Source of the DNA: a bacterium
GTDB taxonomy: Bacteria; Bacteroidota; Ignavibacteria; SZUA-365
DNA: 64,000 nt
Assembly: GCA_020444325.1 (NCBI GenBank)
Contig: JAHLLD010000004.1
Location: 248,001 to 312,000 of the forward strand
Reading direction: 5' to 3'
This document shows positions 16,428-26,944 of this stretch, in pieces. The position numbers were made by a program, and so were the translations under genes. The stretch's first letter is position 1. Every line of letters starts with the position of its first letter. The notes beneath the pieces are model-generated. The model had not been told where the DNA came from, did not search any database, and was given only the letters and a program-made list of their open reading frames with translations.

Positions 16428-19340
16428 TTATTTCATCAGCAGCATTCTGCCGAACGCTTCATGACTGCCGACACGCAGGACGTAGAAATAGACGCCGGGC
16501 TTGCTGCCGCTGGTGGTCCATCGTACGGTGTGCAGGCCACGCTGCTGCGGGGCGTCGACCAGCGTGACGACCGCCTGTCCGATGACATTGTATATAGTTA
16601 GGCGCACAGGTGCCGAAGCTTCGAGGTTGTAACGTATCGTCGTCGATGGACTGAAGGGGTTCGGGTAGTTCTGATACAGCGTGAAGACGCCGGGGAAGGC
16701 ACGCAATTCATTTACGGCTGAAGCTTCCGTGCCGGTACCGTCGATCAGGATGGTATCAGGCGAGGTGATGGCATTGCTCTCGACAATGAGGAAGCCGCTG
16801 ACTGGACCAATTGCACTTGGTGCGAAACGAATGGAATCGGTGTACGATGCGCCACTCGGAACTTCAAACTGTTCTTCGTCGGCAGTAAATTCGCCGCTGG
16901 TCGAGGTGACGGAGACCACCATCAGGGTCTGCGCGCCGGGATTGCTGATGGTCAGCGCGAGACTTTTTTCCACACCCACTTCCACACTTCCGAAAGAAAG
17001 CTGTGCTGGGACGAAGGTGATCTCGGCTCCCATCACACCGTTGCCATCGACAGGGATCGCGTCGGGCGATGACGAAGCGTTGCTCTCGATACTGAATGCA
17101 GCACTCACCGGTCCTTCCGCCATCGGAGAAAAGCGCAGTATGAAATCGGCGGATCCCGCCGGCGGGATGTCGCTGATCTGACTTTCCAGAGTGAAGCTCG
17201 GATCGCCGGCGGTGAAGGAGGTAATGGTCAGCGTCTCATTCCCGTTGTTCGTGAGTGTTACCGTTGTATCCCTGTATGAACCCACGGGGACGTTGCCGAA
17301 CGAAATTGCCGCGAGATCGATGCCCAGGCCGCCGGCCGAGACGCCGGTGCCTGAAAGTGGGAGCGTCGTGGGCGAAGTCGGTGCGTTACTCGTAATGGTC
17401 AGCTGCCCGGAGAAGGAGCCTTCATTCGGAGGACTGAAGCGCACCGAGTCGACGAAGGACGCACCCGGCGGCAGTATCTGCGAAGCGATGTCCACCGTGA
17501 AATCGCTCGAGGAAGGTGAAATGTCGGTAATGCTGAGCGTATCGGAGCCGGGGTTGGAGATGGTCAGTGCAATTACCTTTGTGCTGCCCACGTTCACCTG
17601 GCCGAAAGCGAGCGCTGGATGATCCGTTTCGATTCCGGGGAAAGCCAGCGCCTCGCCTGTGAGGGTGATGACATCGGGACTGGTGACGGAATTGCTTTCA
17701 ATGGTAATCCGTGCGTTGAAGCTCCCCTTGGCCGTCGGTTCAAAGCGGAGTTCGGCAGAGACATCCGCGCCCGGAGCAATGGTGCTGCTGGCTGCTGCCA
17801 TGCTGAACTGCGGGTCGTCGGAGGTGACGGACGCAATGCTTACATCTTCTCCGCCGATGTTCGACAGGGTGATGGTTTTCGTCGCGGACTTGTTTACCAC
17901 GACACTTCCAAAACTGATGGTATTGTCTGAGAGACGGAGTATGGGCGGTTCTTCCGGGAACGAGCCATCTGCCAGGATACGCGAGGCATAGATTTCCGAA
18001 TTCGAGAAGGAGGGACGGTAATCCTCCCACGCTGCGATCGCGCCGTTCGCACCATCGCTGATCATTTGCGGGAACTGCTTCCCGTTGTCTGCGATGCAGA
18101 CGGGCGCACCCGCATCCTCCCACTGCTGCAGGCCGTCGGGCGACAGGCGCTGTGCGTAGATGTCGCTGTTCAGCGCACCGCGGGTTTTGTCTTCCCACGC
18201 GACAATCATGCCTCCGTCCCCATCCGGGATGACGAACGGGGTCACCTGGGCGCCGGAGCGACCGGAGAGTCGCACGCCGTCCGCAGTCCAGATTTTGTTG
18301 CCATCCCTGTCGATCATCTGTGCATACACTGCTTCCGTGGCGCCTCTCCCGTCTGACCAAGTGAGACCGAACATATCGTCTCCGAGCGCCGCTGCGTGCT
18401 GGTACGATTGTCCGCCCGACGTCGATACGACGCGCTGAGAGCTGGTCGGTCCATTGGCATCGAGGGTGACAGCGTAGAGGACGGGTGTGGAACCACCTCC
18501 CCAGTCCGTATACGCCAGCAGGGCGTTCCCGTCGGCATCAGAGGTGAGAAAAGGAGAATCCTGATTCCCGCTTCCGTTCGCGATGGCTTCGCCGTTGCCG
18601 GCCCAGAGCAGTGCGCCGTTTTCGTCCACATGCTGCGCGTACACGTCATATTCGGGACGCGGGAAATACGCCCAGGCGACATACGCGCCGCCATTGCCGT
18701 CGCTCGCGATGCATGGAGCGTTGGAGAAACGTAGGCTGCCGGACAGCAGGGCATCAGAGTTCCAGAGGATGTTGCCATCGGCATCAAGTCGCTGCGCATA
18801 AATCCTGCTCGTCGGAGGCCAGCCACCGGTCGCGCCGTTCCATGTGATGATAATTCCGCCACTGCCGTCGGAGGCGATTTTCGGGTCGGATTGATTTGTC
18901 GTGTCGAAGGTGATCCGCACGCCGTCTTTCGTCCACAGCATATTCCCGGAGGAATCGACGCGCTGGGCATAAATGTCGTTATCCCCATTACGGGTGTCGG
19001 TCCATGCGATAATCGCACCACCCTCACCGTCCGACACCATATCCGGTTTCGACTGGGAATGCAATGCCGTACTGACACCATTCCCGTTCACGGTCCATCG
19101 CACGTAGCCGTCCGCATCAATGCGCTGGGCGTAAATATCGAACTCGCTGCCTGAGCGCTGATCATGCCAGCAGATGATGGCACCATTGCGTCCGTCGGAA
19201 ATGATGCGCGGAGCATTCTGATTACTCCCTTCCTGGCAGATCACGTTGTTCAGCGAAGGATCGGATTTCCACTGTGCCTGCGTGGACATGAAAGGGAGGA
19301 GCAGGAGGAGGAACAGCAGTTGTGACTTCCTGGATATCAT
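16428..19340 (-). CDS. Secreted choice-of-anchor D protein with type IX-like sorting domain (paralogue B)
   Basis: 970 residues from the ATG at 19340 (AGGAGAT upstream), with signal peptide MISRKSQLLFLLLLLPFMSTQAQ. Same architecture as the gene at 13172: propeller-like 'DIYAQRID' repeats, four choice-of-anchor D repeats, and a C-terminal sorting domain 'LYQNYPNPFSPSTTIRYNL' ending in 'RMLLMK'. By eye roughly three quarters of residues are identical, best in the N-terminal propeller. A recent tandem duplication followed by moderate divergence is the simplest explanation. Role on the cell surface is likely; partner unknown. Confidence 0.88.
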   Translation of the reverse strand: MISRKSQLLFLLLLLPFMSTQAQWKSDPSLNNVICQEGSNQNAPRIISDGRNGAIICWHDQRSGSEFDIYAQRIDADGYVRWTVNGNGVSTALHSQSKPDMVSDGEGGAIIAWTDTRNGDNDIYAQRVDSSGNMLWTKDGVRITFDTTNQSDPKIASDGSGGIIITWNGATGGWPPTSRIYAQRLDADGNILWNSDALLSGSLRFSNAPCIASDGNGGAYVAWAYFPRPEYDVYAQHVDENGALLWAGNGEAIANGSGNQDSPFLTSDADGNALLAYTDWGGGSTPVLYAVTLDANGPTSSQRVVSTSGGQSYQHAAALGDDMFGLTWSDGRGATEAVYAQMIDRDGNKIWTADGVRLSGRSGAQVTPFVIPDGDGGMIVAWEDKTRGALNSDIYAQRLSPDGLQQWEDAGAPVCIADNGKQFPQMISDGANGAIAAWEDYRPSFSNSEIYASRILADGSFPEEPPILRLSDNTISFGSVVVNKSATKTITLSNIGGEDVSIASVTSDDPQFSMAAASSTIAPGADVSAELRFEPTAKGSFNARITIESNSVTSPDVITLTGEALAFPGIETDHPALAFGQVNVGSTKVIALTISNPGSDTLSITDISPSSSDFTVDIASQILPPGASFVDSVRFSPPNEGSFSGQLTITSNAPTSPTTLPLSGTGVSAGGLGIDLAAISFGNVPVGSYRDTTVTLTNNGNETLTITSFTAGDPSFTLESQISDIPPAGSADFILRFSPMAEGPVSAAFSIESNASSSPDAIPVDGNGVMGAEITFVPAQLSFGSVEVGVEKSLALTISNPGAQTLMVVSVTSTSGEFTADEEQFEVPSGASYTDSIRFAPSAIGPVSGFLIVESNAITSPDTILIDGTGTEASAVNELRAFPGVFTLYQNYPNPFSPSTTIRYNLEASAPVRLTIYNVIGQAVVTLVDAPQQRGLHTVRWTTSGSKPGVYFYVLRVGSHEAFGRMLLMK

Positions 19341-19657
19341 GGCATCTCCTGAGAATGGGACTATCGTGGATGGAACTCCTCGTATGACGGCCAATGCGGC
19401 GTGCCCGGCCATGTGACGTTTATCGGATCAGGGTGATCAGACCCGATGCCGTACTCATAGCCGTGATCAGTCTGAGAGAATCTTGATGTTCAGGCAGGAA
19501 AACTACGGAAGAACGACACAAGAGTCAAACATCCGAATACTTTGGGAAATTGCCAGCCACCTCCTGGCTGCAGAATCGCCAAAATCCAATTTGCAGTTGC
19601 ATTATTCCGTAAAGTGTGTATACTGTACAATATTACATTAATTCTGAGCATAAAATG

Positions 19658-19682
19658 TGGACAAACAGCTCCAGTTTGTCCA
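19658..19682. promoter_or_regulatory. Inverted repeat upstream of the beta-helix gene
   Basis: TGGACAAAC-AGCTCCA-GTTTGTCCA, 9-bp perfect arms, 90 bases before the ATG at 19772. It could be an operator or an upstream terminator-like hairpin; no T-run follows. Confidence 0.45.
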
Positions 19683-19703
19683 TTACAGTCTGTCCGTACG
19701 CAC

Positions 19704-19737
19704 AGTTGACATAACGTCAACTTTTCGGATATATCAA
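19704..19737 (+). promoter_or_regulatory. Candidate promoter with embedded operator for the beta-helix gene
   Basis: AGTTGAC-ATAAC-GTCAACT (19704-19722) is a perfect 7-bp-arm inverted repeat whose left arm contains the TTG of a TTG-N21-TATATCAA promoter (TTG 19706-19708, TA at 19730). A protein bound to the repeat would cover the -33 element. Start would fall near 19743, about 29 bases before the ATG. Confidence 0.45.
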
Positions 19738-19771
19738 ATACTCATCTACCACTCATCCACGAGGTGGCAAT

Positions 19772-22700
19772 ATGATCAGAATTCCTACCGGGGCAAGAGG
19801 ACTGTCAGCAGCTGTCTTTCTGACAGCGGCACTCCTGTTCACGCTCTTATTCACCCCGCAGATAGCACGGGCACAGGGAACGTATTCTCTGTCTACCGTC
19901 AGCAGCAACAATGGACAGCAGATGATCTCTTTCGAGGTCACGGCGTACAAATCGGTGCGGTTGTACCGCTTCTGGTGCGAGTTCGACGTCGGCACCGGTA
20001 CCGCGGAAATATGGGCGCATCCCAACGGTGTGTCTACCACCAACACAGGATGGATTTACCTCGGAGCCGGGAACTACACGTCGACGAATGCGACCAGTCC
20101 GACGGAAATTCCGGTCACCCTGGATTTCCCCATGAATGCGAATGAAACCTGGGGCTTCCTGATTTTCCGCCAGGGAAGCACAGGCATCAACTATCGCAGT
20201 GGTGCCACGCCCTACGTCTTCAGCAACTCGGATATCTCCATCGATACGGAGTTCTACGGCGGATCCGGAACGACGAATCCAACAGCGGGAACGACGAATC
20301 TGAGTTTCAGCTTCTATCCCCGGCAGTACTGCGGAACGGTGTATTATGACCTCGCTTCGTCGGTTCCGTACGATGCGGGTATTACCGCGGTGCTTTCGCC
20401 CAGCAGTTTCTGCGGGGGCGTGGAGCCGGTACGGTTCGAACTGTCGAACTTCGGTACCCAGCAGCTCACTTCGGCGACGATAAACTGGACGGTGAACAAC
20501 GTTCCGCAGACACCGTTCAGCTGGACGGGACTGCTTGATACGGCTGGCGGTGCTGGTGCGACCTCAGCAGCCGTCACTGTTGGGACATACAATTTCGCGG
20601 CAAACACCCCGTACACGATCCGGGCCTGGCCGACAAGCCCCAATTCCCAACCAGACACGATCAACTATAATGACACCACCGAGGTGACAGTGCAGTCCGG
20701 CATGTCCGGCACCTATACCATCGGTGGTGCGTCACCCGACTTCGCAACGTTTACCGATGCCGTCGACGCTCTGAAGACAGCCGGACTCTGTGGAGCAGTC
20801 GTCTTCAACGTTGCGGCAGGGACATACACGGAGGAAATAGAGATACCTGAAATTGCGGGGGCAAGCCCGACATGGACGGTGACGTTCGACGGAGGGACCG
20901 GGAACGCGTCCACCAGGATCATAGAATACTCTCATACCGCGGACGGTGCTGTCATCATGCTCAACGGGGCGGATTATCTTCGCTTCAAAAACCTGACAAT
21001 GAAAGCCACCGGGTCACAGGATGGGACGGCGCTGTGGTTCACCGATGACGCCGATTACAACATCGTCGAAGATTGTATTCTCGAGGCATCGACGAGCGCG
21101 ACCTCAAGCGACGCCATACCCCTGGTAGGCAGCGGCTCAACGACCTCCAGTACATCGAGCGGAAATACCGGCAGCTTCAATCTCATTCAGAACAACCAGA
21201 TCCGCGGCGGCTACTATGGTATCTACTGGCGCGGGTCCGGCAGCACAGACACGACGGACAACAAGGCAAACGTTTTCCTCAACAACGTTGTCAGCGACTG
21301 GTATTACTACGGCTTCTACAACTACTACTCGAGCTATCTCGATGTAGAGGGCAATGAGTTCTGGCACCGCTCCGGCGGGACGACCAGCGCCTACGGCATG
21401 TATGTGTACTATGCGAACATGGGTCCCCGCATCATCGGAAACCAGGTGCAGGGCATGGCCTATGGCTTCCGGCTGTATTACTGTAATTATGCGCACGGGA
21501 CCTACTCCCTGACGGAGCCGAGAGCGAAGGTGTACAACAACATGTTCATCCAGGGGGATCAGGGTTCGAGCACACGCTACGGCGCGTACATCTACAACCC
21601 GCGCTATCTCGATTTCTGGCACAACAATATCATGCTCAACAGTACCAGCTCGAGTACGCGGGGCATTTATCTCAGTACCTCGACGTCGTATCCCGATGTC
21701 GACATTCGCAACAACATGATCGCTTCTGCGAATGCGTCCTCTTCGGCGTATATGCTGTATATCACCGAGATGGGCGTGATTACGGGGTTGGACTACAACC
21801 TGTACTATTCGCCCGCAGGCGAGACGTCGACGATGTTCTACCTGGACGGATCTACCTACGACTGGAACACGCTTCCCAAAACCACGTGGGACGCGCATTC
21901 AGTCTGGGGCAACCCGTATTTCGAAGACGACCTGACGAACCTGCACAGCCGTTCCCCGTCAGGGTATCTCAAGGGTATTGGCATTCCTGAGGTCGGCATT
22001 GATTACGACGGGGATGCTCGCAATCTCGCAACCCCCTGCATCGGCGCAGACGAGTACCAGCAGCCACCGGACGAGTACGACGCGGCGGTGCTGAAAACGT
22101 GGGTTTCGTATGCCCCGAACGTATGGACGCGCCACGAGGGCAGTGCGACGCATACGATCAGTGCATTGATCGAGAACGTCGGACTGGTGGATGATCCCGC
22201 CACAATACAGATCGGCATTTCCGACGCGCCGATGAACAACATCGGCGATGCGCAGCTCGTGGAGACCTTCTCGCCGAACTGGGATGCGACCCACCGCGCG
22301 GTGGTGCAGTTCAGTAATCCGCTTACCGGACTGACGGCCACGCCGAACGGTATGCTCTATACAAGGATTTTCCTCCCGAACGAGCAGAATCCCTCAAACG
22401 ACCAGTACCTCGAACAGCATCCCGTGCACACGACAAAGGTCTACGGGTATGAGGACTTCTATGGTTTCGAGGACGGCACGAAGTTCACCCTGGCGGACGG
22501 TTACCTTGACATTCCGGGATGGACGACGGTAGACAACAATGGCGGCGATGCGCCCGAGTTCATGAGCGAAATGTACATGATGACGGGCAGTAGCAATGCT
22601 GCGGACGAGTGGCTGATTACACCGGGAGCGCCGATACTCGGTGCGTACAGTTACCGTGTCGGTTTCAGTTTCGACAACTACACGAACGTACCGGTGACAA

Positions 22701-24139
22701 TCGAAGTAGCCTATGGCATGTCGCCGTCGCCCAATGCAATGACGACATTCGCCACGTTCTCAAATGTCGGAATGGGCAGCTTCACCGCGAAGCAGCTCTG
22801 GCAGATGACCGGACAGGCTGGCGACCCGTACTTCAACACGCAGGCAGGTCAGGATGGCGTGTACTACATCGGTATCCACGTCATGACGTCCGCGACCGGC
22901 TATCAGTGGTCCCTCGACAACATCAAGTTCGACGACAATCCGACGCCGCCGCCCAGGATCGCCTACGGTCTGCCCGGCGACCCGATACTCGACTTCATCG
23001 ATACCGAGGATCCGCCGATCGAGATCATGGCGAACTACAAGCAGCCGGGTCTGATCAACCGCATCTACCAGGTGGCTTCGAGCACGAACATTTACGGCCC
23101 GAACGGAGACTTCCTCTGGGCGGTGGAAACGAAAGACCCGTGGATGACCGTGACGACGGAGCAGCCGGATCCGACCCTGCAGGGTTATAACTTCCTGCCA
23201 CCCCGGCCGCGTCAGTTCCAGAACTTCACGCTGACCATCGATCCATCAGGACTCGCGCCGGGGGTCCACAAGGGAACGCTCGTGTTCTACGGCATCCTGT
23301 TCAATGACGACTTCCCGCCGCCGAGCCAGGGACTCGTTGCGCTCAACGAGCCACTGCGGGTACCTGTGGAGCTGCGGATCATAGACACGGGAACAAAGGG
23401 CACGAAGTCGGTGCTGTCTCAGACGGTCTGTCCGATGAGTGTTGCCGGCAGTCCCTACAGGTTCCGCGATCCCCAGACCAACGATCCCATCGCGACTGTC
23501 TGGGTCCGCAGCGGCAGCCTGAAATGCATGACGATACGTGCCTACCCGGCGCAGCTCCCGCAGAACCTCGAGCGGAAGCGTTACGTACGCCGGTACTGGC
23601 AGGTGGATTATGACGGCACGGGCTGGAAGGTGGACATCGACTTCCCGTATGCGGATTCCGAAGCCTGGATGATTCTCGACCGCAATCAGCTGCGCGGCAT
23701 ACGTCAGCCCGCACCGCTGAGCGCGTGGGAGGATCCGATCTTCGGCACCACGTCCGTATCGGATCCAATGCTGGCAACGGTTCGGGTCCACGGCCTGACA
23801 GAGCTGAACATCGGAGGAAACCTCGCATTGGCACATCCCTACGTGCTGGACCGTTCGTCCGAAGGACCTCTCCCCACGGCCTTCGGTCTGCTGGAGAACT
23901 ACCCGAATCCATTCAATCCCTCGACACGCATCACGTATGCGATGAAAGAGGATCGTCACGTGCGCATCACGGTGTACAACCAGCTCGGTATCGAAGTGGC
24001 ACAGCTGGTGGACGGCGTCATGCCCGCGGGTCGTCATGAAGTGGACTTCGACGCCTCCGGCCTGGCCACCGGCACATACATCTGCCGCATGATCACCGGC
24101 GACTTCGTTCAGACGATGCGAATGACGCTGACAAAGTAA
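19772..24139 (+). CDS. Giant secreted parallel beta-helix protein with type IX-like sorting domain
   Basis: 1455 residues. Starts at ATG 19772 with GAGGTGG upstream and a long signal peptide (to ARAQ, about residue 35). Residues 40-190: a beta-sandwich-like domain rich in Ser, Thr and Gly. 190-300: a CARDB-like adhesive domain ('YDAGITAVLSPSSFCGGVEPVRFELSN'). 305-740: a right-handed parallel beta-helix with many N-N and Y-Y ladders ('LRFKNLTM', 'NLIQNNQIRGGYYGIYWRGS', 'FLNNVVSDWYYYGFYNYYSSYLDVEGNEF'). Further beta domains follow. The final 85 residues are a sorting signal with 'LLENYPNPFNPSTRITY'. Beta-helices bind or cleave polysaccharide, but no catalytic residues were identified. Surface adhesin or polymer-binding protein is the cautious call. 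Closed by the terminator at 24171. Confidence 0.85.
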   Translation: MIRIPTGARGLSAAVFLTAALLFTLLFTPQIARAQGTYSLSTVSSNNGQQMISFEVTAYKSVRLYRFWCEFDVGTGTAEIWAHPNGVSTTNTGWIYLGAGNYTSTNATSPTEIPVTLDFPMNANETWGFLIFRQGSTGINYRSGATPYVFSNSDISIDTEFYGGSGTTNPTAGTTNLSFSFYPRQYCGTVYYDLASSVPYDAGITAVLSPSSFCGGVEPVRFELSNFGTQQLTSATINWTVNNVPQTPFSWTGLLDTAGGAGATSAAVTVGTYNFAANTPYTIRAWPTSPNSQPDTINYNDTTEVTVQSGMSGTYTIGGASPDFATFTDAVDALKTAGLCGAVVFNVAAGTYTEEIEIPEIAGASPTWTVTFDGGTGNASTRIIEYSHTADGAVIMLNGADYLRFKNLTMKATGSQDGTALWFTDDADYNIVEDCILEASTSATSSDAIPLVGSGSTTSSTSSGNTGSFNLIQNNQIRGGYYGIYWRGSGSTDTTDNKANVFLNNVVSDWYYYGFYNYYSSYLDVEGNEFWHRSGGTTSAYGMYVYYANMGPRIIGNQVQGMAYGFRLYYCNYAHGTYSLTEPRAKVYNNMFIQGDQGSSTRYGAYIYNPRYLDFWHNNIMLNSTSSSTRGIYLSTSTSYPDVDIRNNMIASANASSSAYMLYITEMGVITGLDYNLYYSPAGETSTMFYLDGSTYDWNTLPKTTWDAHSVWGNPYFEDDLTNLHSRSPSGYLKGIGIPEVGIDYDGDARNLATPCIGADEYQQPPDEYDAAVLKTWVSYAPNVWTRHEGSATHTISALIENVGLVDDPATIQIGISDAPMNNIGDAQLVETFSPNWDATHRAVVQFSNPLTGLTATPNGMLYTRIFLPNEQNPSNDQYLEQHPVHTTKVYGYEDFYGFEDGTKFTLADGYLDIPGWTTVDNNGGDAPEFMSEMYMMTGSSNAADEWLITPGAPILGAYSYRVGFSFDNYTNVPVTIEVAYGMSPSPNAMTTFATFSNVGMGSFTAKQLWQMTGQAGDPYFNTQAGQDGVYYIGIHVMTSATGYQWSLDNIKFDDNPTPPPRIAYGLPGDPILDFIDTEDPPIEIMANYKQPGLINRIYQVASSTNIYGPNGDFLWAVETKDPWMTVTTEQPDPTLQGYNFLPPRPRQFQNFTLTIDPSGLAPGVHKGTLVFYGILFNDDFPPPSQGLVALNEPLRVPVELRIIDTGTKGTKSVLSQTVCPMSVAGSPYRFRDPQTNDPIATVWVRSGSLKCMTIRAYPAQLPQNLERKRYVRRYWQVDYDGTGWKVDIDFPYADSEAWMILDRNQLRGIRQPAPLSAWEDPIFGTTSVSDPMLATVRVHGLTELNIGGNLALAHPYVLDRSSEGPLPTAFGLLENYPNPFNPSTRITYAMKEDRHVRITVYNQLGIEVAQLVDGVMPAGRHEVDFDASGLATGTYICRMITGDFVQTMRMTLTK

Positions 24140-24170
24140 TCGCGATCACACATATTCAATCCTGACATTC

Positions 24171-24208
24171 AAAAACGCCCCGTTCACATACCGTGAGCGG
24201 GGCGTTTT
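24171..24208. terminator. Bidirectional terminator
   Basis: AAAACGCCCCG (24172-24182) pairs with CGGGGCGTTTT (24198-24208). A/T runs on both sides serve the beta-helix gene (+) and the convergent lipoprotein gene (-). Confidence 0.88.
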
Positions 24209-24256
24209 GATAATACCTTCGTCCGCCCTTCATCGACTTCAAAACCATGAAAAATC

Positions 24257-24715
24257 CTAGAGCTTACTGCCTTTGACCAGGAATGTCCCAACAGCATTGT
24301 TCTCCTGATCACGCTGGATGTACTCATCTGAATGAAATGAGGTACGGGATGAATTAAAGTGGAACATGGTCGCGTTTGTCCGATCCGACCCGAATGCTTT
24401 CTGAACAAGTTGGATAGTGCCTGAGAATAGGGTGTCATTTACGGCGTCACCAGTGATGACCATCTCAAAATACACGTTGTGATCGCTGACCACCCAGGTC
24501 GTATCTGTTTGAATGATGAATGAGGACTGCTGAAATATTGCATTACCTGTGCTGGTCGCTGCCCATGACGTTGGAGACGTTCCGATTTGTACGAAGGTAA
24601 TCGACCAGGCTCCGCTAAGATCTGGAGATATGGGATCGTCATCTTTGTCGCAGCCGATCCCCAGTACCAGCAAGGCAACGAATGTAAAAAACAGTTGGTG
24701 TGAGTAAATCGTCAC
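24257..24715 (-). CDS. Small putative lipoprotein
   Basis: 152 residues from the GTG at 24715, chosen because CAGGA lies six bases upstream and because it starts directly before the hydrophobic segment; an ATG 36 bases earlier would add a signal-blocking stretch. The segment 'FFTFVALLVLGIGC' followed by DKDDD looks like a lipoprotein signal with an imperfect lipobox. The rest is beta-rich ('LSGAWSITFVQ', 'FEMVITGDAVNDTLFSGTIQLV') and resembles lipocalin-like small envelope proteins, without a named family. It stands between the secreted-protein genes and shares their orientation on the minus strand. Confidence 0.65.
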   Translation of the reverse strand: MTIYSHQLFFTFVALLVLGIGCDKDDDPISPDLSGAWSITFVQIGTSPTSWAATSTGNAIFQQSSFIIQTDTTWVVSDHNVYFEMVITGDAVNDTLFSGTIQLVQKAFGSDRTNATMFHFNSSRTSFHSDEYIQRDQENNAVGTFLVKGSKL

Positions 24716-24814
24716 TGGTTTTCCTGCTCCTGATGAGACCCAACATCGCATTGACGCATAACATCAGATACAAAGTGACACTTTTAATGGGAGAATCTCC
24801 GTATTGCGTTCAGC

Positions 24815-26944
24815 TTAAAAGCTGTTCGGATTGTTTATCACCAGCATCTTCCTTGTCTCAACACCAGTAGTCGTCCTGAGTACAGAGAAGTATATCCCAG
24901 TTCTCAGTCCAGCAGCATTGAATGGAACCGATTGCAACCCGGTTGCCCGGATGCCATCCACCAGCACAGCAACCTCACGTCCCAACACGTCACAGACGCT
25001 CAGCCGAACGTGATCATTCCGTGACAACGTGAAAGGGATGGTCGTGCTTGCGGTCACGGGATTGGGGTAGTTCTGGGCGAGGTGGAAGAGGGTGGGGGAG
25101 GTGTGTGTGTCCTCGATCCATGTCACACCGCCGGTTGTTGTTCTGAGGATTGTGCCGTTTTCACCAACCACAGTTCCGGTAAAATCGTTTGAAAAGATGA
25201 CTCTGTTGAGTGTGTGCGAAGTCCAACTTCTCTGTTTTTCCCATGTGGAACCACCGTCTGTTGTCCGCACTATGGTGCCGTGCGTTCCGACCGCTGTTGC
25301 GGAGTGGTCGTTCGAATACGCAATGTCCAATAACGATTCTGACGTTCCGCTTGATCGCTCCTCCCAATGATACCCTCCATCGGTCGTCAGCAGTACCATA
25401 CCATCCGTCCCAGTAATAATTCCAGTGGTTGGGTTGAAGAAATCGACACCCGCAAGCGAGGATGTCGTAGGGCTTTCAAGCTTTTCCCATGTTACCCCAG
25501 CATCGGAGGTATGCATTATGAGACCATCGTGCCCAACCGCGATTCCATTTACGTTGTTGCTGAAGTCCACGTCAACCAGTGAGACATTGTAGCCATCATG
25601 TGCGAGCACCCAATTCACCCCTCCGTCTGTCGTTCGCAGTATCTGTCCGGGATAAGCTTTTGCGATTACTCATGTTGAGGAATCGAGAAAAGCTACTCGG
25701 TCATAAAATCCCGTTTCCACACCACACTCGCGACGTGCCCAGTTCTTTCCACCGTCACTCGTTTGCAGGATTGTACCTCCAGTTCCCACGATGATTGCAT
25801 AGCTGGAGCTGAAAGCACACACATTCCCAAGTAAATACCCAGTACCGCTCGTGCCTGTTTGCCAGACTTGTCCACCGTTGCTGGTGTACAGCGAGGTCCC
25901 ATGAGAGCCCACGGCGATGCCATGTTGAGGATCCCAGAAGTCCACATCATAGAGTGTGTTTGTCGTCCCTCCGGCATGCGCTGTCCATGTTTTCCCGCCA
26001 TCATCTGTGCGATGCGTGGCACCGCCTGCGCCTACCAAGATTCCAATTGAATCCGAGATGGTCGCAATATTGAGCAGGGAAGCACCAGTTTGCAGTTGCT
26101 GAGGAGACCAGTTCCTACCTGCGTCTGTCGTCATTGCTACAATGCCTCCAGTGCCGATAGCCGTTCCCATGTTATTGTTGAAATATTGCACGTCGAGCAA
26201 ATAGCATGACGAAGGGAGATCATTGTCGACAGACACCCAACTCGTTCCTCCATCGGTCGAACGATAAATATTGCGAAAGGCACCAACAATAGTTCCCGTG
26301 TCGGCATCTGCAAAATCGATTCCGTAGAATGGAACACTGGGCGAAGCTTCCGATTCAATTCTTTGCCAGTCGCCTCCACCATTCGTCGTCCTGAGGATAG
26401 TACCTCCGAATCCCACGGCTACACCAATTTTTGGGTCGATGAAGCAGACATCCGTGAGGCGAGCATCTGTGCCACTGTCCTGCTCCCGCCAGTTAACTCC
26501 GCCGTCAGTCGTCGAAAAAATCACACCGCTGTCCCCGACGGCAGTACCGACCATCTGGTTGACGAAGTAAATGGATCGGAGTGTGTTCTGGATACCAATG
26601 TTCTGGTAATTCCACGAATTCCCACCGTCCGAAGAGTGGAAGATTGTTCCCTTCTCGCCGACGATCATAGCATGATTATTATCAACGGTGCAGATGTCGT
26701 TAAGTTGGAGTGAGCTACCACTTGACAAGAATTCCCAATGCTCACCACCATCGGTCGTTCTTAAAATTGATCCACTTTCGCCAACCGCAAACACGTAGTC
26801 CTCGTTGACAAACGAAACCGCATGGAGTGTATTTCCCTGTGGAAGCGGATTCTGCCAGAACCAACCCGACTGAGCTTGGCAGAGAATGGGGGAGAGGAGT
26901 AGAAGCAGAAACGGAAGTGCGGTTCGAAGTGCGTGTGTTCTCAA
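24815..26944 (-). pseudogene. YCF48-like repeat surface protein interrupted by one in-frame TGA
   Basis: One continuous frame from 26944 to 24815 (about 709 codons) with a single TGA at 25670-25672. Nine 'TTDGG-W' type repeats lie before the stop and five after it, then a type IX-like sorting domain ('LAQNYPNPVTASTTIPF'). The frame is unbroken on both sides (FLDSST-stop-VIAKAYPGQILRTTDGG), so one base change explains it; GGA to TGA would restore the consensus glycine. Start: a TTG at 26944 with AGGAGGAGG upstream, opening a signal peptide (ALPFLLLLLSPILCQAQ); ATG codons further upstream lack this context. Either the gene is dead, the stop is suppressed, or the base is a sequencing error. Repeats of this family form beta-propellers. 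Confidence 0.8.

Larger units (their letters stand above)
19341..19771. other. Divergent control region with stacked inverted repeats
   Basis: 431 bases between paralogue B and the beta-helix gene; no coding. The half near 19772 holds two inverted repeats (19658-19682 and 19704-19722) and a promoter candidate overlapping the second. Confidence 0.5.
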
